From the NCBI RefSeq assembly GCF_006265175.1, contig NZ_VDCQ01000079.1:1-43071 (forward strand): a DNA stretch of 43,071 nucleotides, written 5' to 3'. The notes under the pieces were generated by a model that made no database searches, was not told the origin of the DNA, and worked only from the letters and a program-made list of their open reading frames with translations. Source of the DNA: Paenibacillus hemerocallicola. GTDB taxonomy: Bacteria; Bacillota; Bacilli; Paenibacillales; NBRC-103111. Positions 35,300-42,690 of the stretch are shown here, one piece after another (within the stretch, counting starts at the first letter, position 1; each line of letters starts with the position of its first letter). The position numbers and the translations under genes were made by a program.

Positions 35300-37338
35300 G
35301 ATAATCCCCCCTCCCCTAAAGGTTGAAAGTAGCGCATGATCGCGCGCCATTCCGCTTCCGCGGCCGGTAGTCCGTATTGCCCGAAAATACCGGCCAGAGC
35401 TTCGCGCCACTCCGCCTCCTCCGGCGTGTCCGCCGGCAAGACCGGCTGCATATCCTCATAGGGATGGCCGAACGCCAGCCGCTGCACCATCAGCATGACG
35501 TGCAGCGACAGCCCGGCGGTTGCCGACTCCGTCAAGTTCGCCTGAAACCGGCCGGCGATGGCCTGCATCAGCTCGAAGCCGCGAATGGTCAAATCTCTGG
35601 AGACCTGCTCGGCAGCGGGCCAGTCCGCCGGATCAAGGCGACCTAGCATATCGGCCAGCGGCATTACCGAGGAAGGCTCCGGCGTGGCCGCTGCGGGATG
35701 CGCCCAGCCTCCCGCCTTGCCACGCCGGTCCGAGGACTCGGTTTTAGACGGATCGAGCCTCTCCAGGCAAGCCGCGATCGCCGCGAAATCTTCTCCGGTC
35801 GGAAGCGGACTTACCTTGACCACCGGCACGGGAAGCTCCATCGGCAGCACGCTGATCGCCAAATCCGCATCGGTTCGATTGACTGCGTTCTCGGCCTCCG
35901 ACACCGAGCAGCATTCCGCCACCTCGATATGCCGCACGCGGTTTTGGATGAGCGTCTTCAGCAGCCGTGCCGTTCCTTTGCCGGTCCCGCATACGACGAC
36001 TGCGCGGAAGCGGACAGTCTCGCGCTCCCTCTCGATGGCGGCCTGCACATGCATGACCAAGTACGCGACCTCGCTATCGCTCAGCTTGAAGCCATATGCG
36101 CTCTCGAGCTGCCGGCAAGCGAGCTTCACCGCCTCGAACGGCTCCGGGTACGTTCTGGCGATTTCCGCCGCCAGCGGGTTGGCGTCATGAACGCCGAACC
36201 GTCTTCGATCCGCTTTGCGGATCAAATGGGTCAGCAGCCCTTCATACAGCTCGCCATCGCGGCCAAACGGCAGCTCCATCCGCTCCGCAAGCCGGTCGAC
36301 AAGCTTTCGGACGAAGGACGCCAGCTCCATCCGTTTCCGCCTCTGTTCGGCGGGCACCACCATGTCGCTCCTGCCTTCTCCCGACACTAGCGGCATGAGC
36401 GCATAAGCGGTCTCCCACTCCGCACTAAACCTTTTCGCATTCATATCCTGCAGAAGCCCGAGCTCGCCAAATGACTGCAAAAGCATTTCTTGGCATGCCG
36501 GTACCGCCTCCCCGCCTTCCGCCACATGTTCTTGTTCTTGCTGTTGCCTGCGGCCGTCCTCCGCCCGCGTCGCCGGGAGCGCCTGTCCGTTCCTTAGACG
36601 TTTCACCGTGACCGCCATACGAAACAGGACGCCTATTGCCGCTTCGTCCGAAACCGTCGTGTCGAGACGTTCCTTCCATAATCGTATGATCCGGCCGGTT
36701 GCGGCTTGCACGCGATCCATGTCCGCCAATCCGAGCAGCGAAGGCTCGAGCTTGTTCCCGACGTCCTTCGGCCATGGAAATCCGCGCCACAAGCCTTGCA
36801 CGATGCGCAGCATGTCGCTTCCCGTCAGCACCGATTCGGCCACGGACTGCAGCAATCTGCGCTTCTCGGATTCGGCTCCCGTCAAGCGGACCCCTTTGCC
36901 GGATTCGCGCTCCAAGCCGATCCCCCATCTGCCCCAGCTTTCCTCCGCCTTCTGCAGATCGGACAGGACCGTGTTTCTGCTCGCCTGCACGCCTTCGGCC
37001 AATTGCTCCAGCGTGATGAAGCCCGACTGGTCCAACAGCAGCAGCGCCATGCGGTTTTGCCTTTCCCGGGCGCTCAGGAACGAAGACGATTCTTCCGACG
37101 CTACCGCCTCGCGCAGCAGACGCCTCGTTGCCTCGTCTCCCTCCAGCCATACGCCGCGGTTCGGCCGCGACATCAGCTCCGCCTTCGTTCCGGCGAGCCG
37201 TTCGCGAATCAGCTCGAGATCGTATTTGATCGTCCGTTCGCTTACGGCGAACCGTTCGGCCAATTGCTTGATTTTCACGGGATGCCCCGCTTCGGTCAGA
37301 ACGAGCAATACGTCGCGAGCACGTACATGCAGCCGCAT
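35296..37338 (-). CDS. PRD/EIIB-containing transcriptional regulator (LicR/MtlR-like)
   Basis: This 680-residue protein heads the operon. In order it shows an HTH (about 5-60, VKIKQLAERFAVSERTIKYDLELI), a second Mga-like HTH (LEQLAEGVQASRNTVLSDLQKA), PRD1 (about 190-270) and PRD2 (about 330-440, with HLIRKADRRRFGVHDANP), an EIIB-like domain with Cys in VVVCGTGKGTARLL, and a C-terminal PRD-like helical domain (ESATAGLSLHVMLMVQRLAFGHP). Such regulators are switched by PTS phosphorylation and bind DNA near the -35. The third PRD-like domain in place of an EIIA domain is uncommon. GGAGGG lies 7 nt before the ATG at 37338; a TTG at 37359 is less likely. Confidence 0.9.
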   Translation of the reverse strand: MRLHVRARDVLLVLTEAGHPVKIKQLAERFAVSERTIKYDLELIRERLAGTKAELMSRPNRGVWLEGDEATRRLLREAVASEESSSFLSARERQNRMALLLLDQSGFITLEQLAEGVQASRNTVLSDLQKAEESWGRWGIGLERESGKGVRLTGAESEKRRLLQSVAESVLTGSDMLRIVQGLWRGFPWPKDVGNKLEPSLLGLADMDRVQAATGRIIRLWKERLDTTVSDEAAIGVLFRMAVTVKRLRNGQALPATRAEDGRRQQQEQEHVAEGGEAVPACQEMLLQSFGELGLLQDMNAKRFSAEWETAYALMPLVSGEGRSDMVVPAEQRRKRMELASFVRKLVDRLAERMELPFGRDGELYEGLLTHLIRKADRRRFGVHDANPLAAEIARTYPEPFEAVKLACRQLESAYGFKLSDSEVAYLVMHVQAAIERERETVRFRAVVVCGTGKGTARLLKTLIQNRVRHIEVAECCSVSEAENAVNRTDADLAISVLPMELPVPVVKVSPLPTGEDFAAIAACLERLDPSKTESSDRRGKAGGWAHPAAATPEPSSVMPLADMLGRLDPADWPAAEQVSRDLTIRGFELMQAIAGRFQANLTESATAGLSLHVMLMVQRLAFGHPYEDMQPVLPADTPEEAEWREALAGIFGQYGLPAAEAEWRAIMRYFQPLGEGGLS

Positions 37339-37372
37339 CGGCCATCCCTCCGATCGCAAGTGTTATATGAAA

Positions 37373-37378
37373 ATTATA
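37373..37378 (-). promoter_or_regulatory. -10 box of the ten-gene operon
   Basis: A perfect TATAAT on the minus strand, 35 nt before the regulator ATG. No -35 box fits; a dyad CCCC-ATT-GGGG (plus about 37384-37394) occupies that place. This suggests that an activator is needed. Confidence 0.6.
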
Positions 37379-37421
37379 AGCCACCCCAATGGGGCGGAAC
37401 AGAACAAATCGCTTCCCCGCC

Positions 37422-37459
37422 AATCGTGCAAAAGATGAAGACGGTTCCGTTGCACGATT
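37422..37459. promoter_or_regulatory. 10-bp inverted repeat, candidate operator
   Basis: AATCGTGCAA (37422-37431) and TTGCACGATT (37450-37459) are perfect complements separated by 18 nt, centred about 75 nt upstream of the expected start. They are likely binding sites for the LicR/MtlR-like regulator. Confidence 0.6.
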
Positions 37460-37487
37460 TTCGGCAGGAATAAGACGGTACCATTGC
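37438..37487. repeat. Pair of 16-bp direct repeats upstream of the operon
   Basis: AAGACGGTTCCGTTGC (37438-37453) and AAGACGGTACCATTGC (37472-37487) agree at 14 of 16 positions and start 34 nt apart. The first overlaps the inverted repeat, giving an upstream array typical of an activator site. Confidence 0.6.
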
Positions 37488-37622
37488 GAAAATGAATAGA
37501 TGCGGCAAAGCCGAGTTTCGCTAGAAAGTCTGGTGTAGAGGCGAGCGGGGGCATATTCCCGATCTGTAGCGGACTTACTCGCCGGCCTTTCATAAGAGCA
37601 CATTTTACAAGGAGAGACGACC

Positions 37623-37793
37623 GTGATTTTGTTTGTCCACCGCAAAGACTTGCGGGTGTCCAACATGCCTGCCTTCACCTATATTTCCCAAAAAGGGTTT
37701 CTATCCTTGCATTTATTTGTACACGATCCCGCCATTCTCGATATGGAGCTCATGCAAGAGCACAGTAGCAGCCATTGCATGCATGCGAAATAG
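37623..37793 (+). pseudogene. Deoxyribodipyrimidine photolyase, N-terminal remnant
   Basis: A 56-codon frame opens with GTG behind AAGGAGAG and reads ILFVHRKDLRVSNMPAFTYI and then SLHLFVHDPAIL, the N-terminal beta-alpha-beta of the photolyase antenna domain. After GLU-HIS-SER the frame degenerates and stops at TAG 37791. The rest of the gene (over 400 codons) is missing, so this is a dead remnant. A perfect hairpin begins at the stop codon. Confidence 0.75.
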
Positions 37794-37819
37794 CAGTCGG
37801 GATCGTCTCCCGACTGCTA
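37791..37819. terminator. Perfect 12-bp hairpin after the photolyase remnant
   Basis: TAGCAGTCGGGA and TCCCGACTGCTA pair fully around a 5-nt loop. No T-run follows on either strand, so termination is uncertain. It stands 83 nt beyond the 3' end of the convergent PHP gene. Confidence 0.5.
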
Positions 37820-37902
37820 CTATGGAAACTATTCGCGCCGGATAGCCGGTTGCGTTCAGCAAGCAGGTGGCGTACGAGAAGCACGCGCTTCCGGGGATCG
37901 CC

Positions 37903-38646
37903 TTATTGCAATAACCGTTTCAATCGATCCAGGTGCTGCGATGTTCCGACCGCAGCCAGTTGATGGGCATCCGTACCCATGTTGAACGTTACGCCGACCT
38001 CTTGGCCGATGCGCCAATAACGCTTAGAGAATTCCGGATCGGCGAATATGGCGGGCACGTTCAGTTCCCAGGCGACCTGGGCTCGCTTCCCTTTCTCGAG
38101 GATATCCCCCAACTCGTTATCGATGATCTCCCTCGTAACTAGCGTCTTGTCATCGAAGCAACGAATGAATCTGCCGATAAAGGGATGGGCGATGCAATCG
38201 GCCCGGTTCGTCGCGAACAAAGACTCCAAAACTTCCAGCGCATGCCGTACATACCCTCGCGGCGACTTGTCCTCGGGGTGTTCCCAGTAGTCCAGATGGT
38301 AGTGGTTGTAGGCATACAGTCTGTAGTCCAATGCTTCGTTGATTTCAGGAGCATCGAGAAATTTGCCGACCCCGTATGCGGACAGCTCGGCGGCATACAG
38401 CACTTGAATATCGGCGCCGCATGCCTCCGCTTGCTCTTTCAAAGCCAAATTCGTGTCCAATATTCGGAAATCCTTGCTGTTATAGTGATCGGTAAGGGCG
38501 ATGATCCGGATATGATCCCTCACGGCCGTATTGACGATTTCGCGGGCGATCATTTCAGGCTTTGCACAAGGCGAATAAGTGGTATGAATGTGCAGGTTTT
38601 GCCGGGCCAATAGCTCCAGATCATAAATCCGCTCCGTTTTATACAC
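37903..38646 (-). CDS. PHP domain-containing metal-dependent hydrolase
   Basis: This 247-residue protein of the PHP superfamily (histidinol phosphatase / polymerase-type phosphoesterase fold) has the metal motifs HIHTTYSPCAKPE near the N-terminus, ALTDHYNS, a Glu in AAELSA, CIAHPFIG and the C-terminal GTDAHQ. The substrate is not known. Translation probably starts at GTG 38646 with GGGGAGGG 6 nt upstream; the open frame continues 30 codons further but that part lacks family features. A strong promoter with an operator-like dyad lies about 170 nt upstream. Confidence 0.85.
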   Translation of the reverse strand: MYKTERIYDLELLARQNLHIHTTYSPCAKPEMIAREIVNTAVRDHIRIIALTDHYNSKDFRILDTNLALKEQAEACGADIQVLYAAELSAYGVGKFLDAPEINEALDYRLYAYNHYHLDYWEHPEDKSPRGYVRHALEVLESLFATNRADCIAHPFIGRFIRCFDDKTLVTREIIDNELGDILEKGKRAQVAWELNVPAIFADPEFSKRYWRIGQEVGVTFNMGTDAHQLAAVGTSQHLDRLKRLLQ

Positions 38647-38808
38647 GCGCTTCCCTCCCCTTGAAACAGTTCCGCACCGCCGATTAGCCCCTCTATCCAT
38701 CAGGCTGCTTCGCATTACGGTTTTCATCCGGCACAACCCGCGCTTGTTTCATTGAATATTCTGTACCAGTCTGCATAACTCCGTGATCAAGTACCGATTT
38801 ATTGATTT

Positions 38809-38825
38809 AACTTAATAAATAAGTT
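38809..38825. promoter_or_regulatory. Operator-like dyad at the PHP gene start site
   Basis: AACTTA-N5-TAAGTT (perfect 6-bp arms) covers the predicted transcription start just downstream of the -10. A second dyad ATTTATT-N10-AATAAAT (38797-38820) overlaps it. The position suits a repressor of the ArsR/MarR or similar type. Confidence 0.5.
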
Positions 38826-38826
38826 T

Positions 38827-38855
38827 ATTCTAGGTGAAGACATCCTCATTGTCAA
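38827..38855 (-). promoter_or_regulatory. SigmaA promoter of the PHP gene
   Basis: A perfect TTGACA (plus 38850-38855), 17-nt spacer, and TAGAAT (38827-38832). The leader would be about 170 nt. The rest of the 393-nt interval 38647-39039 shows no gene. Confidence 0.8.
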
Positions 38856-38958
38856 TGCCGCACAAGCGCGACTATCGTTACAGAACCAAGGGGCAGCCGG
38901 CCATCGCTGATCTACATGCAAAAAAGCATCCGACGTGGTCTAGCTGCCCACTCTTCGC

Positions 38959-38984
38959 AAAAAGAACCTCGAACGTCCGTCGAG
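38959..38984 (-). terminator. Weak terminator after the LysR gene
   Basis: CTCGA-N7-TCGAG followed by GTTCTTTTT on the minus strand, about 55 nt beyond the LysR stop. Confidence 0.35.
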
Positions 38985-39039
38985 CCTCTTCGCATGACGA
39001 CGGCGGCATAAACCGCGGAATGGATTCTGCGACAAACGG

Positions 39040-39924
39040 TTACGGCCCGCCGGTAATAAAGTCGATAAACAATCGGGCGAAAGGCGGAAGCGTATCTCCG
39101 CTGCGCGTATACAGCCCGATCGGGTTGTGCAGACGGATTCCGTCCACGCTCACTCTTGCAATCTCGCCGCGTCCGATGCTTTCCCGGACCTCCAGGGCGG
39201 AAGCGAGAGCCGCTCCGTAACCTGCGGTTACCGCCCTGATCGTCTCGCCGGTGCCGCTGACCTGCAGACCGATACCGGGCATGGTCACTCCGTGCAGACG
39301 GCATAATGCCTCAAGCAGCTCCCGACCGGAGCTGCCTTCTTCCCGCACGACAAACGGTTCCGCGACCAGACGCTGAAGCGACGCCTCGCGTCCCGCCAAC
39401 GGATGACCCCCCGGCACAATAAACCACAGCTCGTCCTGCATGAGCGGCATGTGCGCCAGCCCGTCCGGCAGCTCTCGTCCGCCCCCCACGACAGCCAAAT
39501 CCGCTTCATAATGAAGCAGCCGGTCGAATGCCTTACTCGAATTGACCGTAGTCAAAAGGATTTCCACTTCCGGATATTCCCGCTTATACCGCGCAATCCA
39601 TCGCGGCAACAGCATATTGGCCGGTAAATACGTGGCCGCTATGCGCAGCCGTCCTTGCTCTCCGAGACGAATTCGTTCCGTCTCGCGTTCGATCTCGTGC
39701 TCCAGCGCGAATAGCCGTCTCCCCTGCTCGGCCAGCCGCTCCCCCGCCTCCGTTAGTGCCACGCCGCGTCCTTTCGCGCGAAACAGAACCAGCCCGAGCT
39801 CTCGTTCCAGATTGCGCAGCTGCGCCGTTACCGCCGGCTGGCTAATCCGCAGCCTTTCCGACGCTTTCGTTACCCCGCCGCTTTCCGCAACCTCGTGAAA
39901 TACGCGAAACGCGTGCAAATTCAC
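39040..39924 (-). CDS. LysR family transcriptional regulator
   Basis: This 294-residue protein has the N-terminal winged HTH (MNLHAFRVFHEVAESGGVTKASERLRISQPAVTAQL..., about 1-60), a linker helix and a periplasmic-binding-like effector domain (LRIAATYLPANMLLP onward). The sequence is closest in feel to the CysB/CbbR group. It is divergent from the threonine synthase gene, with 124 nt to the small upstream ORF, so it probably regulates that gene through the dyad at 39960-39984. The RBS (AGGATGATG) is weak. The effector is unknown. Confidence 0.92.
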   Translation of the reverse strand: MNLHAFRVFHEVAESGGVTKASERLRISQPAVTAQLRNLERELGLVLFRAKGRGVALTEAGERLAEQGRRLFALEHEIERETERIRLGEQGRLRIAATYLPANMLLPRWIARYKREYPEVEILLTTVNSSKAFDRLLHYEADLAVVGGGRELPDGLAHMPLMQDELWFIVPGGHPLAGREASLQRLVAEPFVVREEGSSGRELLEALCRLHGVTMPGIGLQVSGTGETIRAVTAGYGAALASALEVRESIGRGEIARVSVDGIRLHNPIGLYTRSGDTLPPFARLFIDFITGGP

Positions 39925-39959
39925 CGAGCATCATCCTATCAAACAAATTTATGATTATG

Positions 39960-39984
39960 TAATAAATATATATTGGATTTATTA
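39960..39984. promoter_or_regulatory. Interrupted dyad between the LysR and threonine synthase genes
   Basis: TAATAAAT-N9-ATTTATTA, perfect 8-bp arms, overlaps the -35 of the threonine synthase promoter. It is a likely LysR regulator site, though the spacing is not the classic T-N11-A. Confidence 0.55.
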
Positions 39985-40002
39985 TTCATACTCCCTTATT
40001 CT
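39973..40002 (+). promoter_or_regulatory. Possible sigmaA promoter of the threonine synthase gene
   Basis: TTGGAT (39973-39978), 18-nt spacer and TATTCT (39997-40002). Both boxes are poor, which would fit an activated promoter. Confidence 0.45.
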
Positions 40003-40048
40003 AAAGCTGCGGCGCCGCCATGACAAGAACATAAGGAGGGACGAGGAC

Positions 40049-40093
40049 ATGCGCAACGGGAACACGGTTGCGGACGCTCCTCACACCGGATGA
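40049..40093 (+). CDS. 14-residue upstream ORF coupled to threonine synthase
   Basis: An ATG behind AAGGAGGGACGAGGAC, the only good RBS in the region, opens MRNGNTVADAPHTG and ends in TGA overlapping the next gene's ATG (ATGA). The threonine synthase ATG itself has no RBS, so its translation should depend on this ORF. It contains two Thr codons; that is too few for a classical attenuation peptide. Confidence 0.65.
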   Translation: MRNGNTVADAPHTG

Positions 40094-41355
40094 AATTCGT
40101 CTGTTTGCAATGCGGCAGGGAGGCCCCTTTCTCGGAGCGCGGCTTATACCGTTGCGGCTGTGGAGGCTTGTTTGACGTCCTCCACGATTACTCGCGCACG
40201 GATGCGGAACAGCTCAAGCGGTTGTTCGACGCTCGTCTGTCAGAACGCAACACGCCTCTCTCCGGCGGAGTATGGCGGTACAAAGAGCTTATCCATCCCG
40301 AACTGCCGGTCGACCGGATCATTACGAAATACGAAGGAAATACCGGGCTGTACGAAAATGAATCGCTGAGAAAGGCGGCAGGAGTGCGCCGGCTCTGGAT
40401 GAAAGCGCAAAGCGAAAATCCGAGCGGCTCGTTCAAGGATAACGGCATGACGGTAGCCGTCTCGCACGGTCTCTGGCTCGGCTACGAACGTCTCGCCTGC
40501 ACCTCTACCGGGAATACCTCTTCCTCCATGGCCATGTATGCGGCGCTTGCAAACGCGGAAGCAGTCATTTTTCTTCCCGCAGAGGGAGTATCGCAGAACA
40601 AAGCGCTGCAGACCGAAGCTTATGGCGCTAGGATGGTTCGGACGGAAGGCGGGTATGACGACGGAATCGTTTTTCTGGACCGTTATGCGGAATCGCTCGG
40701 TCTGTACGTCTGCAACTCGATCAATCCCCTTCGGATTGAGGGCCAGAAAAGCATCGTATTCGAACTCGCGCACCAAATGCGCTGGAAGCTGCCGGATTGG
40801 ATCGTCTTACCGGGAGGCGCTCTAAGCAACGCTTCCGCGCTGGGTAAAGGGCTGGCCGAGCTTCGCGAAATCGGCTTGATCGATTCCGCCCCGCGGATCG
40901 CCGTTATTCAGGCGGAAGGCGCCTCGCCTTTTCACCGGATGGTCCGCTCGGGACAACGATCGCTATCCCCGACCCCAAAGCCGGATACGGTCGCCTCGGC
41001 GCTCCGTATAGGCAACCCTCCCAATTGGCCGAAAGCGCTGCGTTACGCTATCGATAACGCGAACGGCGTTACCGCCTCGGTAACCGACGAGGAGATTCTC
41101 GAAGCGAAGGCTCTAATAGACCGGTGCGGAATCGGCTGCGAGCCGGCTTCGGCTGCGACGCTCGCCGGACTGCGTCGGCTCGTTGCGGGCGGTACGATCG
41201 GATCGGACGAAACGGTCGCCTGCGTCTTGACCGGGAACTTGCTGAAGGATACGGAAGCGATCGAACGCGCGCTGCGCCTCGGAGCGACTAATACGGTCGA
41301 AACACCGGCTCCGGCCAAGCTTTCTCCAGAGATAATACGGGGCATGCTTCTTTAA
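40090..41355 (+). CDS. thrC: Threonine synthase-like PLP enzyme with N-terminal zinc ribbon
   Basis: This 421-residue fold-type II PLP enzyme has an N-terminal zinc ribbon (C5, C8, C22, C24 in CLQCG...RCGCGG), the PLP lysine K116 (NPSGSFKDNGM) and the phosphate-binding STGNTSSSMAMY. Threonine synthase turns O-phosphohomoserine into threonine. The place alone, next to a LysR gene and away from hom-thrB, suggests either a second thrC or a related enzyme with another substrate. The ATG at 40090 has no RBS and overlaps an upstream ORF stop. A strong terminator follows. Confidence 0.88.
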   Translation: MKFVCLQCGREAPFSERGLYRCGCGGLFDVLHDYSRTDAEQLKRLFDARLSERNTPLSGGVWRYKELIHPELPVDRIITKYEGNTGLYENESLRKAAGVRRLWMKAQSENPSGSFKDNGMTVAVSHGLWLGYERLACTSTGNTSSSMAMYAALANAEAVIFLPAEGVSQNKALQTEAYGARMVRTEGGYDDGIVFLDRYAESLGLYVCNSINPLRIEGQKSIVFELAHQMRWKLPDWIVLPGGALSNASALGKGLAELREIGLIDSAPRIAVIQAEGASPFHRMVRSGQRSLSPTPKPDTVASALRIGNPPNWPKALRYAIDNANGVTASVTDEEILEAKALIDRCGIGCEPASAATLAGLRRLVAGGTIGSDETVACVLTGNLLKDTEAIERALRLGATNTVETPAPAKLSPEIIRGMLL

Positions 41356-41366
41356 CAGCAAAATCT

Positions 41367-41408
41367 CCTGAAGCACTGGCTTTGCAGGCAGGCTTCGGGT
41401 TTTTTTTC
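41367..41408 (+). terminator. Rho-independent terminator of the threonine synthase gene
   Basis: CCTGAAGC and GCTTCGGG (one T-G pair) close a 17-nt loop and are followed by at least eight T residues. Confidence 0.85.
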
Positions 41409-41442
41409 TCAGAATCCCTCAATGAAAAAAAGCAGCAAAATT

Positions 41443-41470
41443 AAAAAGCAGCGGTTAGCACCCGCTGCTT
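41443..41470 (-). terminator. Rho-independent terminator of the flavoprotein gene
   Basis: AAGCAGCGG and CCGCTGCTT pair around a 7-nt loop and are followed by a T-rich tract on the minus strand. It lies 25 nt beyond the stop. Confidence 0.9.
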
Positions 41471-41495
41471 CGACATTTATTTATTCGCAGATCTC

Positions 41496-42059
41496 TTAAG
41501 CCTTCAAAACATCGTGATCGACGTAACGCTCGCCGTTGATTTCGCTGATGACATTGATGGCGACCTTCGCCCCGTCACCGGCCGTAATGATCGTGTGCAC
41601 GCTGACTCCGGCGCATGTTCCTGCCGCCCACACTCCCGGTATGCTCGTTCTGCCTTCGCTGTCCGTCTTGAACACGGCTTTCACTCTAGGCTCTTTGCCG
41701 GGTTCGGTGTCAAGCCCGGACGCTTCCGCCAAATCGAGGAGGAATCCGGTCGCCAATATAACATGACCGGCATCGTATGCTGCCTCTTCCGTCTGTACCT
41801 TGATGCCGTCTTCCCCGCGGGAAACACCGCTCACTTTGCCAGACACGAATTCGGCGCCGAATTTGGCCGCTTGCTTCTTGCCCGTCTCCAGCAAATCCGG
41901 TCCGCTGATTTCCGGCACACCGTAATGATTCTCGACCCATGCCCGTTTCGTTACACTATGGTCGTTGTCTACGACCAAAACTTTTTTACCAGCCTTGGCC
42001 GCGAAAAGAGCCGCGCTTGCCCCAGCCGGGCCTGCTCCGACGATAACCATGTCATACAT
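41496..42059 (-). CDS. Half-size FAD-binding thioredoxin reductase-like oxidoreductase
   Basis: The 187-residue protein starts with the FAD motif VIVGAGPAGASAALFAAKAG and ends with the second FAD-binding segment (IPGVWAAGTCAG...AKVAINVI) of the thioredoxin reductase family. The NADPH domain with the CxxC redox pair, which normally lies between these halves, is absent: true TrxB has about 310 residues. The middle (ATGFLLDLAEASG) joins the two FAD parts smoothly, so this looks like a natural compact form, not a broken gene. The ATG at 42059 has GAGGAGG 8 nt upstream. An upstream palindrome (42092-42105) may be its operator. Confidence 0.85.
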   Translation of the reverse strand: MYDMVIVGAGPAGASAALFAAKAGKKVLVVDNDHSVTKRAWVENHYGVPEISGPDLLETGKKQAAKFGAEFVSGKVSGVSRGEDGIKVQTEEAAYDAGHVILATGFLLDLAEASGLDTEPGKEPRVKAVFKTDSEGRTSIPGVWAAGTCAGVSVHTIITAGDGAKVAINVISEINGERYVDHDVLKA

Positions 42060-42091
42060 GAACTTGTCCTCCTCAAAATGGAATGAATTTC

Positions 42092-42105
42092 TATACTTTA
42101 GTATA
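42092..42105. promoter_or_regulatory. Palindrome in the flavoprotein promoter
   Basis: TATACTTTAGTATA has perfect 6-bp arms; on the minus strand its first half (TATACT) could be the -10 box. A redox-responsive repressor site is possible. Confidence 0.45.
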
Positions 42106-42206
42106 CAAAAAGTTGCATTAAAAAGAAAATGTGGCTGAAGACACATTCTACTATGCGTTGCGTATGTTTGTATGATTAGGATTCCCTCTCCTCCAAAAAC
42201 GAAACG

Positions 42207-42238
42207 CAAAAATTCCCGTTATCCGCTCGGATCACGGG
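42207..42238 (-). terminator. Rho-independent terminator of the DUF7662-like gene
   Basis: CCCGT-ATCCG and CGGAT-ACGGG form a two-part stem with small internal bulges, followed by AATTTTTGCG on the minus strand. Confidence 0.8.
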
Positions 42239-42260
42239 ATCTTTCTTGTGGAGGCATAGC

Positions 42261-42509
42261 TCAAATCAAGGACCGGCTAAATGTCACGTGCTTGCCTGGC
42301 TCGACGTGAGAAACCCTTCGGAACGTCCTTAACCAAGCGATCGCCGGCGACCTAGAATCGCTGATCGTATTGCTCCACCAATGACATTGCGTCTTCGCCG
42401 TCTTGGGCAAAGAAAACCCTAGAATTTCTTCGATCTGCTCGAAAGCCAATGTAACCTTCGTGTTTTTCTGAACATAGAGGAATTGTTCGAGCTGCTTATA
42501 TTTGTGCAT
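42261..42509 (-). CDS. Small protein of the DUF7662 type
   Basis: This 82-residue protein has the pattern LEQFLYVQ...VTLAFEQIEEILGFSLPKTA...HWWSN...AWLRTFRRV...VTFSR, which recalls the DUF7662 family of small domains of unknown function. The assignment is from memory of the pattern. GAGGGTG lies 7 nt before the ATG. It has its own terminator and is not obviously part of an operon. Confidence 0.65.
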   Translation of the reverse strand: MHKYKQLEQFLYVQKNTKVTLAFEQIEEILGFSLPKTAKTQCHWWSNTISDSRSPAIAWLRTFRRVSHVEPGKHVTFSRSLI

Positions 42510-42621
42510 CCCATATCACCCTCTTCCAGTGTAACGGATGCCGCTGAACAAATACTGAACAATTCCTTCGGGGTGATGAATACGTCATGTAGTTGATGAA
42601 AATTTATTGAAATTCAAAAAG

Positions 42622-42649
42622 AAAAAACTCCGGAACGTGTACCCCGGAG
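42622..42649 (-). terminator. Rho-independent terminator of csrA
   Basis: CTCCGG and CCGGAG pair around a 10-nt loop and are followed by six T residues on the minus strand. Confidence 0.9.
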
Positions 42650-42690
42650 CCCTTGGCTTTGCCTGCCTCATTTGCAGTTTCAGTTCGATT

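Noticed and set aside
39960-39984. Classical T-N11-A LysR box
   Set aside because: The dyad is real but the spacer is 9 nt; I report it as a dyad only.
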